Positions 37,231 through 46,325 of a stretch of 46,325 bases of DNA are shown here, piece after piece. This DNA comes from Sergeia podlipaevii (taxonomy: Eukaryota; Euglenozoa; Kinetoplastea; Trypanosomatida; Trypanosomatidae). How positions within the stretch are numbered: position 1 is the first letter of the stretch; the number at the start of each line of letters is the position of its first letter. The notes beneath the pieces are model-generated. The model did no database searches. It saw only the letters and a program-made list of their open reading frames with translations, and was not told the DNA's origin. The stretch is from positions 1-46,325 of the forward strand of contig JASANZ010002106.1 in NCBI GenBank assembly GCA_030849805.1. Reading direction: 5' to 3'. A program made the translations under genes and the position numbers.

Positions 37231-39865
37231 AGGTGTGATGTGCAGAACACACTGTTGCCCCATGCGTGCATGCACTCCCTTGCACTCCTCGCACCCGCTG
37301 CCAACATGATTTCTCTAACGCACAGTTAGGGACCGTTGTGGGTTGGCTGTGGCGGCTGGGGTGGGTGGTGGTAAGATGGATTCAGACACGCACAGAGAGA
37401 GGTTATCCATACGGAAGAGGAAGAGGGGCGAGAAATAGATGGTTGTGTAAGGAAGTTCTGTACGCCGTACCTTCTGCTTGTCGCTTCTTTGATCATCATC
37501 TTCTTTTTGTGTGTGTGCGTGTGCGTGTCTTTTTACTATTGTTATTGTCTTCACTACCCCCTCCTCCCCTCCCTCTTGGTACAAAAAAAGAAAAAGAAAG
37601 AAAAAAAGGAGGGAAGAGTCTTCTTGTAGATGTCTGAAAGGAATAGGAGAAACATGCCTCGTGAGCGTGTTTTTCTTTTTTTTCTTTATTGTTTGTGTGT
37701 TAGTTAGTTTGTTTGTTGTTTTTGCCACTCAACGCGGTACACGCATTAAAAGGACGAGAACGTAAAAAAAAAAGGTGCAAAGGAGAAATATATAGGGAAG
37801 GGAGGAGATGATGAAATGGATGAAGCGCTTAAAAAAGAAACAAAATGAACGCATTGAGAAAAAAATTAGAATCAGAAGCGCGGTTGCGTGTTTATGAGAA
37901 GACTGGTTTCTGCTTAGATAGCAGAAGGGGAGAAATCGACTGAAAAGAAGGCGAGAAAGAGAAAGCGTAGTGGCTGAGAATGGTTCTTGTATCTAGTGAA
38001 TCATTATTGAAAGCGCGCTATCTTTCTCTTATCTTTTCCATATATCTTCCTTTTTTTTTTGTTGCCCTTCTCCTTTTTCCGTGTGCATTGATTTATGTTC
38101 TTATTCTCAGCGTCTTTTTTTTTTTTTTTTACATTTTTCTGTTTTTGTTCTCCTCCGCCCTTTTCTTCCTTTTTGCTTTCAGTATTCTCTCCTATCGCGG
38201 ATATGAAGCGACCCCAAGACCTACGGTTCAAGCATGCATTTTTTTTTTTGTGTTAACTTTTTTTTTTTTTAGTTTTACTTTTACGAGTCAATCAGTGAAT
38301 GTGATGAGACAATGAGCTGCCACTACAACCAATTGCGCTCACATGTCATACCTACACGCTCACAACATGTGGCCTCCGCATGACTTCGTTTAAAATCTTA
38401 TATGTTTATCTGAATGAATACCTTTTTTTTTTGTCTCCCGATTGTTGTGGTTGGTGACGGTCTGCACTTCATTATTTTATTTTATTTTATTTATTTATCT
38501 ACTTTTTAGTTTTGTGTGTTTCCTTTTTTTTTTGTTATTATTATTATTATTATTAGTTTTTTTTTTTTGCTTTCCATGCATTGCCCACCTAGGCCAAAAC
38601 TAAAACTTGCTGTACCCGTGTTGGCGACTCAAAAAACTCTCTCAGATGGCCTTCCCCCTTCTTTCTTTTCTTTTCTTTTCCTTTTTTTTTTTTTTGAGTT
38701 TCCGGCAGAACTTCTCTTCATGTGCCTTGTCTTTATCTCCTTACCTTTTCTTCCTCTTCTTTTTTTTTTTTTTGCATATATTTTTATTACTACTATTATT
38801 ATTATGGATATTATTTCTATAGCGTTTGTTGTTTCTTTTCGACTATCGTTCTTATCGTTTTTGTTTTTTGTTGTTGTTCGTCTGTTGTACTTATTTGGTG
38901 CTTCATGCTTGGCGTTCCAAAGTGATACTTTTTATCGAACTAGCGGTTGACTCCGCAATTAACGGCAGCAGCAACAAGAAGAAGAAAAATGATAATAATG
39001 ATGATGAAGAGAGATAGAGAGAATGAATTGTAGTAAGTGAGTAAAAAAAAAAAAGAAATGAAAGAGGAGGTGAGATATATATATTTAAAAGGCAATATCA
39101 GCAGCCCATCAATATGAAGAATAAGAGCAAATAGAAAAAAGGGAATGATAAATATATATATATGTTGAGAGTGCGGGAAAAAAAAAATATAAAGGTATAG
39201 TGAAAGCAAGCGGCGAACTTGATTTCACAGATATGAGCGGAGTTCTATACATTTACCTGTCAAACAAGTCAAGGAAAGCAGCATATATATATTTCTGGCA
39301 TTTTGGTTGGCCAGTATATATATATATATATATATATTTTAGTATTACTTTACAACTAAAAAAAAAAAACATTTTATTACACACATGCGCTTACTTACCT
39401 TTGTGACGAGCTTGCCAATTGTGCTATACACTAAGGTGCGACAGGTTGAAAACTTGGGTATTATATTAGTACTAGATTCCTGCTATGCTATGCTATGCGT
39501 GCTTCTTTACTGTTACAAACACACTATATGCTTTGTATGATGAACTTTTTTTTTTCAGTTCTACACAGACCATCTTCTTCTTTATATATATATGTGGTTC
39601 AAATAAGGAAAGAAGGAAAAGGGTTATATTTACAAAGAGCAAGTAAAGGGATTGCGAGCAGAATAATAGACAAGCAAAAAAAAAATTAGGCAACATAACA
39701 CAAAGCGGTCAAGCACTGCTAGTGCTTACATCCTTTGCGAGACTGTAGTTTCTTCATAACCAGGTCTTTGCCTTTTTTTTGTCTGTTTCATCTGTTTTGC
39801 AGATTTACATATACACATTTATACACATTCATTATTCATCACACGTATATATAGTGCAGCTGATT

Positions 39866-39909
39866 TGTTGTTCCTTTTTTTTTGCTTGTTTGTTGTTATT
39901 ATCAATTAG
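39866..39909 (+). promoter_or_regulatory. Putative spliced-leader acceptor site for the ABC transporter
   Basis: A T-rich tract at about 39865-39899 is followed by AG at 39908-39909, giving a 38-nt leader without ATG before 39948. Confidence 0.45.
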
Positions 39910-39947
39910 CGAGAGAGGCACTTTTAAATATATATATCTGTTCGACG

Positions 39948-41930
39948 ATGCGCTCCTCAGCTCAGTTTGTATGGCGTCCAGTCGCCCGGAGTGCCCTCAC
40001 GGATGCTCGCAGATTTGCCTCTAATGTGCGCCTGCAAACGGACTTTGGGGCGGCGGTGCCCGCGCAGAGACCCAAGACATCCAAGTCCCCACTCTACGTG
40101 GTGGAGCCTGAGACCAAGAAGGGGTCTTTTTCTCGTTACCTCCACTCCGCCAAGGGGCAGGGCTGGTACATTGCGGGTGCTGTGGCTGGCGTATGCATTT
40201 ACAGCGCCGCTACTCTCGCCATCCCAGCTGGCTTCGGGTCTCTTATTGACTACGCCAGCCGTGGGGAAATGCCCCTGGGGACCTCTATGAAGCTGCTTGG
40301 GTGGTTTGCGCTAGGTGCACTGGGCAACTATACCCGTCTGTACTGTATCGGGTACGCTGGTGAGACCATCATTGCAAAGCTGCGCTGTAAGCTTTATAGT
40401 GGCATCTTGAAGCAGCCAACCGCGTTTTTTGATTCCCCTGAAAACCGCACCGGTGCACTCGTGCAGCGGCTGTCGATGGACTGCAACGTGGTAGGCAGCT
40501 CACTGACAGAGGCGGTCACGGATGGCAGCAAGAACTTTATGCAGACCATCGGCAGCATCAGTGTGATGCTCTACTTTTCCCCGCTGCTCACCACGGTCAT
40601 CGTGTGCATGATCCCGCCAGTGGCCATCTTTGCTGGTAGCTACGGCCGTTACATCCGCAAGCTGCAGCACAACATGCAGGATGCCATTGCGGTGATGGGC
40701 ACTGTGTCGGAGGAGCGTCTAGCTAACATTCGCACGGTCAAGTCTTTTGGCACAGAAAAGCAGGAGGAGACGTGGTTTAGCAAAAACGTTCAGCGCGTTC
40801 TTGACTTGAGCATGAAGATGGTGTCGTGGAATGCGCTTTATGTGGCATCGCTCCACACAGTAGGGTACGGTGCGATGTACTGCATCATGTGGGCTGGGTC
40901 GATGCAGGTTGCCTCTGGCGCTCTGACCCCTGGTGTTCTCTTTTCTTTTATGCTTTACACGGTGTACTGCGGCATTGGCCTCATGGGTCTCACAAACCTG
41001 GCGGCAGACATCAATAAGGGCTACGGCGCCTCACTCAGACTTTTTGACATTCTTGACAAGGCGGAGGTTCTTCAGAAGGAGCAGGACGCCTCGAAGCAAC
41101 TCACGCCCGTGGACTGTGACTGGAAGGTGGTGCTCAAGGATGTCCACTTTGCCTACCCAACCCGCCCAGAGGCCCCCATTTATGAAGGCATCAACCTTAA
41201 GATCCAGCCGTCACGCTGCACATGTGTAGTGGGCAGCAGTGGATCTGGAAAGTCTTCACTTGCACTCTTATTGCTCAAGCTCTACGAGCCCACAAGTGGT
41301 AGCGTCACCCTCGGCGGGTATGAACTTCGAGACATCAAGACGCAGTGGCTGCACGAACGCATCGGCTACGTTGGTCAGGAACCAGTTCTCTTCGGTGGTT
41401 CGATCGCTCAGAACATCGCCTACGGTGCTCCTGGCCGCAACTGGGATGACCCTATCGATCGCTGGCTCTACTCCTCTATTGTGGAAGCTGCCATGAAGGC
41501 GAACGCACACGACTTTATCTCGGCCCTTCCCAACGGCTACGATACGTTTGTGGGCGAGAGCGGCCGCAGCCTGTCTGGCGGCCAGAAGCAGCGCATTGCT
41601 ATTGCCCGCGCGCTCCTGCGAAACCCACACATTACTATTTTGGATGAAGCCACCTCTGCGCTGGACAGCGAGAGCGAGGTGGTGGTGCATGATGCCATTT
41701 CACGCCTCATTGAGGACGCCAAGATGTCGGAAGGGAAGCAGCAGCACACGGTGCTCATGTTCGCTCACAAGCTGAGCATGATTCGCAAGGCGGATCACAT
41801 CATTGTGCTCGACAAGGGCGTGGTGGCGGTAGAGGGCACCTTTGAGGAGGTCTCGCAGAATGAACTCTTCTGTCAGTTGGTTGGCTTGACACCTGGCAAC
41901 TGCATCACCTCCAATGACAAAGAGAAGTGA
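39948..41930 (+). CDS. Mitochondrial ABC half-transporter, ABCB (MDL/ABCB10-like) subfamily
   Basis: 660 residues from ATG 39948 (MRSSAQFVWRPVARSA) to TGA; the in-frame TTG at 39882 and residues after it were excluded. The first 40 residues are Arg/Ser/Ala-rich with almost no acids, a mitochondrial presequence. A six-helix membrane domain (about 78-370) follows, starting WYIAGAVAGVCIYSAATLAI. The nucleotide-binding domain has every motif: Walker A GSSGSGKSS (429-437), Q-loop Q477, signature LSGGQ (542-546), Walker B ITILDEATSALD with D566 and E567, and H-loop H607. As a half-transporter it must dimerise. The closest group is inner-membrane exporters such as yeast Mdl1 and human ABCB10/ABCB8; the cargo (peptide, haem-related or other) cannot be read from the sequence. 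All catalytic residues are intact, and C-rich codons suggest good expression. Confidence 0.93.
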   Translation: MRSSAQFVWRPVARSALTDARRFASNVRLQTDFGAAVPAQRPKTSKSPLYVVEPETKKGSFSRYLHSAKGQGWYIAGAVAGVCIYSAATLAIPAGFGSLIDYASRGEMPLGTSMKLLGWFALGALGNYTRLYCIGYAGETIIAKLRCKLYSGILKQPTAFFDSPENRTGALVQRLSMDCNVVGSSLTEAVTDGSKNFMQTIGSISVMLYFSPLLTTVIVCMIPPVAIFAGSYGRYIRKLQHNMQDAIAVMGTVSEERLANIRTVKSFGTEKQEETWFSKNVQRVLDLSMKMVSWNALYVASLHTVGYGAMYCIMWAGSMQVASGALTPGVLFSFMLYTVYCGIGLMGLTNLAADINKGYGASLRLFDILDKAEVLQKEQDASKQLTPVDCDWKVVLKDVHFAYPTRPEAPIYEGINLKIQPSRCTCVVGSSGSGKSSLALLLLKLYEPTSGSVTLGGYELRDIKTQWLHERIGYVGQEPVLFGGSIAQNIAYGAPGRNWDDPIDRWLYSSIVEAAMKANAHDFISALPNGYDTFVGESGRSLSGGQKQRIAIARALLRNPHITILDEATSALDSESEVVVHDAISRLIEDAKMSEGKQQHTVLMFAHKLSMIRKADHIIVLDKGVVAVEGTFEEVSQNELFCQLVGLTPGNCITSNDKEK

Positions 41931-43143
41931 AGTAAACAAAGAGAAGAGAAGTGGCGGTCTCTAATTGGGTCAAAAGAGGGGGGGGGGTAGAGGGGGAGGA
42001 ATAGCATGCGACCTCCATCCTTTTTTTCCCCCCGCGCTTCTCAGAGGAGTTTTTTTTTTTTTTTTTTGTAAGTATATACAACACGCTGATGTGATGCTGA
42101 AGAGAAAGGGAAGGGGGGGGGGGGAGGAAATAATAAGGAGGAGGGGGAGTACACGTGATCGCCTCTCGTCTTTTTTCCTCGTGAAGAATGTGAAATTGTT
42201 ATAGCGATTTAAAATTAACGTATCTTCTCTCAACAATCAATATATATGTTTAGATGTGCACGTTTACTGAGCTGATAAAGAGCGTCTGCTTGATGTGGAG
42301 CGAGGGGATGAAAATAGGAAACTGACTAGATGGTGTTGCCCTCTCACAAGTTCTCTCTTTTTGCGTCTTGTTATCTCTACTACGTTCCTTTCTCAATAAT
42401 ACTTGAATAAGCATACATACTCCATATCTATGCCCCCCTTTATCTTTCTACTTTATCAGTTTTCTAGCTATAGCATTGAACCATCATCATTCAGCCATCA
42501 AGTTAACCTTTTTTTATTTTTGCTATTTTCGTTTTGCCTTTTTAAAAAATCAAAAGAGAGAAAGAGAGCGATATCTTCAATAGTTGACATACTCGTTCCA
42601 AACGTTTTCGTTTTTTTTTTTTCTAAAACATCTTTATTACTTTTTTTTTTCTAGCGAACAGAAGAAGCCCGACTAGGTTCCTCTATATATACATATTATT
42701 CACACAGTGTGATCATTTAGTGTTGCTTTCCTATTGTTATCTACTAGCGCTCTTTCTGTCATAGTGGTTTTTGTTGTGTCACTACCACCGTATATATATA
42801 TTTGTTTACTATTGCCGAAGGAAGAAGAAGAAATAAAAAGGGACTTTGAGGAGTATAAAAATAGCCCACGAAGAGTAAGCAAACTCGGCACACATAGATA
42901 CAGAAGGGAGATCCCATAACAGGAGGAAGTATTTCCAATATTATCATCATTTTTCACCGGTAACATACAACAGTTTATTATTATTATTATTATACCTCCG
43001 TTATTTTCACGTGATAAAAAAGGAAGTGAAAGAAAGAAAAAAAGAACGAAAGAGATAGGCTGTAGTTGTTATAGATATACAACGTTTTTGTTTGTTTGTT
43101 TGCGCTTTCCGAACCTGCCTTTTTTCATTAAAAAACAGCAACG
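41931..43143. other. 1.2-kb intergenic spacer
   Basis: No gene seen. It has a G-rich part at 41978-42000 and 42111-42145, T17 near 42051-42067, AT-rich DNA, (TTA)n at about 42975-42993 and a T-rich tract followed by AG at 43137-43138 close to the next start. Confidence 0.5.
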
Positions 43144-43740
43144 ATGTCTAGACATAACACGAGTAACTTGTCGACGCCGCGCGCGCACTCTGCAAGTGAC
43201 TACACCAGCAGCAACAACAATGCCTCCTCCGTCTCTGATCCCGATGCGCTCCGCAATTTAATTGTGAACTACCTCCCACCTTTCATGGATGATGCGCAGT
43301 TTTTTCAGTTGTTTTCTCAGTTTGGTCCTATCCAAAGTGTGAAGATAATTTATGATCGAGTCACTGGGGAGAGCCGCGGATACGGCTTCGTCAAGTTCCA
43401 GTATTTTTTTTCAGCAACGTACGCAATTTCCTGTCTTAACCGGTTTGAGATATCTGGAAAGAAGCTCAAGGTGGCGTATGCGAACCCTGAGGCTGCAAAG
43501 CAGGCGTACGAGCTGCTTCGCCTCTCTGCGGTGGCCTTTACGATGCAGCAGCAGACCGCTCTGCAGTCTGTGTACTACAACCAGATGATGCTTCCCCAGC
43601 AGCAGGGCTCTTATCAGCGTCAGCAGCAGCAGGAGGCGTCCATGCCAATGTACGCAGGGTATGCTGGCGGTAGCTTTGGGGGCTCGTCGTCTGCGTGGAG
43701 TCGGAATATATCTCCTGCTCTCGCCCCTCGTGGGTTGTGA
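43144..43740 (+). CDS. Single-RRM RNA-binding protein (trypanosomatid RBP/UBP type)
   Basis: 198 residues from ATG 43144 (MSRHNTSNLSTPRAHS) to TGA. It has one RRM at about residues 37-115, with RNP2 LIVNYL (39-44) and RNP1 RGYGFVKF (78-85), and the phrase IIYDRVTGESRG between them, typical of the small RBP/UBP-like proteins of trypanosomatids that bind U- or AU-rich 3' UTR elements and set mRNA stability or stage. The Ser/Asn-rich N-terminus and Gln/Met/Gly-rich C-terminus (about 132-190) are low complexity and may aid granule assembly. Candidates are RBP6-like or RBP12-like proteins; which one is unclear from sequence alone. It is followed by at least 2.6 kb without a gene, compatible with the long regulated 3' UTRs common for this class. 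Confidence 0.88.
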   Translation: MSRHNTSNLSTPRAHSASDYTSSNNNASSVSDPDALRNLIVNYLPPFMDDAQFFQLFSQFGPIQSVKIIYDRVTGESRGYGFVKFQYFFSATYAISCLNRFEISGKKLKVAYANPEAAKQAYELLRLSAVAFTMQQQTALQSVYYNQMMLPQQQGSYQRQQQQEASMPMYAGYAGGSFGGSSSAWSRNISPALAPRGL

Positions 43741-46325
43741 GAGAGAGAGAGAGGGAGAGAGCAACAAGCAGCATGGCGACCAACTTATTATGTGCAAAGA
43801 TAGCACACAAAGGTGTGAGAGTTTATATCTATATATAGGTTTACATGTATGCTTCTCTTTTCCGTAGGAGAAGCGGCTGTATCTCGTACTTTGCGGGAAT
43901 GAGGCAGAGGGGAATAGTAGCTTGTTTCTCCCTTTTTTTTGTATTCATCGCGTGTGTGCATGTACCTTTCATCTTCGAACAACAAAAAAAAGGGTGAAAT
44001 ATATATATATATATATACATAAGCGTGTGGATGCCAGAAATAAAGAATCAATGCATGTTTTGTTTTCTTAATGCTCTCTCCCCTTCTTCCTTTTGCTCCC
44101 TATATGCGTGTAGCGGTATTTTTTTTTTTCTTTCTGATGTGTATATCGTGACACGCGTGTGCGTGCTCGTAGTTGTGTCCTTTATCGGCAAAGGAAGCAT
44201 TTAGCTATTATTATTATTATTATTTTTTGAAGGAAAAAAAGAAAGGCGACAAGCAAACGGAAAGAAGATGAAGAGCATTGCATAGTTCAGTGTGCTTTTC
44301 TGTTGTTGTGTACTAGATGTTACTGCATGGTACTGAAATGAAAAGACGATGTGAGTTCCCCCCTCCTTTCTCTACCTTCTTTTATTATTTTTACTGTTAA
44401 TGTTATATGTTGTTGAATGCCTTACTGGCTTCTGACAGAAGATGGAATCACACACGAACACACACACACATGTCCCTTTTTTCTTTTCTCTTTGCCAACC
44501 ACGCTCGCTGGTACATCCTTTTGTGTACGCGCAAGCGTGAGTGGGTGCGAGTTTAGAACGTGTACTTTCAAGAACATTTACAGCTGCCACGCATGAACTT
44601 TGACATCGTTGGCTGTAGGTGACGCGAGGTTACATATACATGCATACAATAGTGATATAACAAAAACGATTCTGCGTGTGCGTGTTTTTTTTTTTTTTAC
44701 AACTATATTGCTCCTTTCGTTTTTCGCAGATGCATTCCTGATATCTGTCCCTTTCCTAAGTTTTCTTTTTGCCCTCTCTCACTATATACGTATATATATA
44801 TACACATGGATGAGCTTTTTGACACATGATTGTGTTTTCGTATATTTCTATTTTGAGGGGAGGAGAAAGAAGGGGAGGGGGTGCGGGATGAGGGGAGGAA
44901 CATAACATACAATAAAGCAAACCTGAAATGCATTCCATGAAGAGAAGGGAAGTACGGACTGAAAGTATATATCTGAGTAAGTGAACTTCCTCTTTTTTTT
45001 TTTGAAATTGATGGGAACAGAAGAAGCGAAAAAAAATAATCAAAAGTGCAATGTCAACGTCTAATGGTTATTTTATTCTCTCTTTTTTTCCCCCCTTTTG
45101 TGCATTCATTTTATTGCTATTACGATGTTTGTTGTTGTTGTTGTTGTTGTTGTTGCTTTATATGCAGAGAATTCCAACAAATTGTCTTTTTTTTCCTTAT
45201 CTATAGTGGAGCATTCTTATATTTACTGCACTAGAGGACTATTGAGGATGCATGTGCATGTTTTTTTTTTTTTACCTTTATTGTATTTTTTTTTCCGTCC
45301 CCTTTTTTCTTACTGCTTTTTTTCTTGGCATCACTGCTCTAACACATCACTGCTTTCCGCTTATATTCATTATATTTTCTACTAAATCTTTGTATATGTT
45401 TTTCTCTGTGCATGTCTGTTTGCTTACCTCATTATTTTTCTTCAGCTTCTTTTCCCCCTTTTTGCTTGTGCGTGTATATGTGCATGGCAACGACCGAGTA
45501 TTTTTCAGTTGCTTTCTACTGTGTTGTATGTGTACAAGTACAGAGAGAGAGAGAATATTTGGATGTTTCTACCACCCTCCCCCCTCCCTCCCGTGTTTGC
45601 GGAAACTTATTTCTTCTGTTACGTAACTTGTTGTTCTTTCACTACTATTATTTTTTTTCTCTTTTTTATTTCCTTCCTTTTTACGTTCTGTTGTTGCAAG
45701 AGCACTTAGCCATTTCAAGTTTTGTTTTACGTTTTGAGACGTACACACACACACACACACACAATCACAAACACATATCCGCACACCAAGGGAAGGTATT
45801 TGTTCTGCTTGAGCACTAACTGTTTTGAATTGGTATTGTAGGCAATGCCCACTCTTCTTATTAATTTTTTTTTCCGCACTCTATGACAGGATTAGGGGAT
45901 TGCACGAGGACGAGGTGCGTGCGTTTTCCATTTCTTGATATATGTGTGTGTGCGTAGAGGAGAAGAAAGTTTGGAAAATGAAGAGGGGGGGGAATCTTTG
46001 TGTATTTCTATACGTATCTACTCTGTGATGCGACTCGGATATGTACTTAGCTCGTTAACATTTTTCCTTTTTGGGGGAAAAAAAAGAAATCAGGAAACAA
46101 GACCAACAGCAGGATGAAAGTATTTAAAAAACTACAAAGCTCAATAAACGTTTTTTTCTTATTGCGTGTATCGAACTTTTTTTTTTGTTGTTATTATTGC
46201 AACATAGATGTTGCACTGCTTTTTTTTTCTTTTGTCCCCTCCCTGCGTGCACATGCGTTGTGTAAGTTCTTCTTTTTTTTTCTTTGGGTGCGGAGAGTGC
46301 CGCTGTTTACATAAATATATATATA
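43741..46325. other. At least 2.6 kb without a gene, running off the window
   Basis: No credible coding frame on either strand. It contains (GA)n right after the RRM gene (43741-43761), (TA)n at about 43999-44019, (ATT)n at 44206-44224, (GTT)n at about 45128-45156, (CA)n at about 45744-45763 and dense T tracts throughout. It is best read as the 3' UTR of the RRM gene plus intergenic DNA. Confidence 0.5.
45128..45156 (+). repeat. (GTT)n microsatellite
   Basis: About nine consecutive GTT units in the long 3' region of the RRM gene; U/G-rich in the sense RNA and therefore a possible ligand for RRM proteins. Confidence 0.75.

Larger units (their letters stand above)
35672..39947. other. 4.3-kb gene-poor stretch between SCD6 and the ABC transporter
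   Basis: No confident gene on either strand. Most of it is AT-rich with poly-T, poly-A, (TA)n (39315-39337), (ATT)n (about 38535-38556), (ATTTT)-type repeats (about 38472-38500) and (GCTAT)n near 39483-39497. One part, about 37070-37480, is clearly richer in G and C and carries a 53-codon ORF. The flanking genes point the same way, so this is not a strand-switch region. It probably holds a long SCD6 3' UTR, perhaps with non-coding or very short transcripts. Confidence 0.5.

Noticed and set aside
39882..39947. TTG start extending the ABC transporter by 22 residues
   Set aside because: The extension would cover the pyrimidine tract and acceptor AG; ATG 39948 begins a good mitochondrial presequence.
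1..46325. Transposons, retroelements, CRISPR arrays, viral or bacterial insertions, introns
   Set aside because: No transposase, reverse transcriptase, terminal repeats, direct-repeat arrays or foreign-looking genes were seen, and every recognised gene is continuous.

Overview
The window reads as nuclear DNA of a kinetoplastid, almost certainly a trypanosomatid. All recognisable genes are intronless and lie on the + strand. They are separated by AT-rich spacers full of poly-T/pyrimidine tracts and microsatellites, and most starts are preceded by a pyrimidine tract, an AG and a leader without ATG. That is the layout of a polycistronic unit matured by spliced-leader trans-splicing. Lineage-typical content (RNA polymerase I subunit RPA2 with an N-terminal extension, an SCD6 protein, a small single-RRM protein, a PPR protein, many short mitochondrial proteins) agrees. 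The species cannot be fixed from sequence alone. Stop codons behave as in the standard code.

Layout: 0-4 kb holds a 5'-truncated unknown gene, a small helical protein and a PPR-like protein. 4.05-9.0 kb is RPA2. 10.6-15.1 kb is a RAPTOR orthologue (TORC1 scaffold). 16.1-22.6 kb is a 2186-residue low-complexity-rich protein with a CLU-like core. 23.5-24.6 kb is a probable axonemal protein with a CIMIP2/FAM166-like motif. 25.6-28.2 kb carries three short, probably mitochondrial proteins, one resembling ATP synthase subunit e. 28.7-29.8 kb is an atypical PFA-DSP/Siw14-type phosphatase. 30.4-31.0 kb is a membrane-anchored J-like protein. 31.7-33.8 kb is an ARMH1-like armadillo protein. 34.8-35.7 kb is SCD6. 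A 4.3-kb gene-poor stretch follows, then a mitochondrial ABC half-transporter (39.9-41.9 kb), a single-RRM protein (43.1-43.7 kb) and at least 2.6 kb without a gene to the window end.

The genes do not form one pathway. As usual in trypanosomatids they are co-transcribed but functionally mixed: growth control and ribosome synthesis (RAPTOR, RPA2), post-transcriptional regulation (SCD6, RRM protein), mitochondrion (ABC transporter, J-like, subunit-e-like, PPR) and flagellum (CIMIP2-like, ARMH1-like). From memory only, several of these (RPA2, subunit e, SCD6, mitochondrial ABC transporter) are also linked on T. brucei chromosome 11, so the block is probably old conserved synteny and not a mobile or newly acquired region. 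I saw no transposon, CRISPR array, tRNA, rRNA or viral element.

The observations most worth following are a compensated double frameshift inside the CLU-like gene, an upstream ATG overlapping its start, a trypanosomatid-type insertion inside the RPA2 protrusion, the altered active site and large Gly-rich insertion in the phosphatase, and a GC-richer island with a 53-codon ORF in the 4.3-kb gap.
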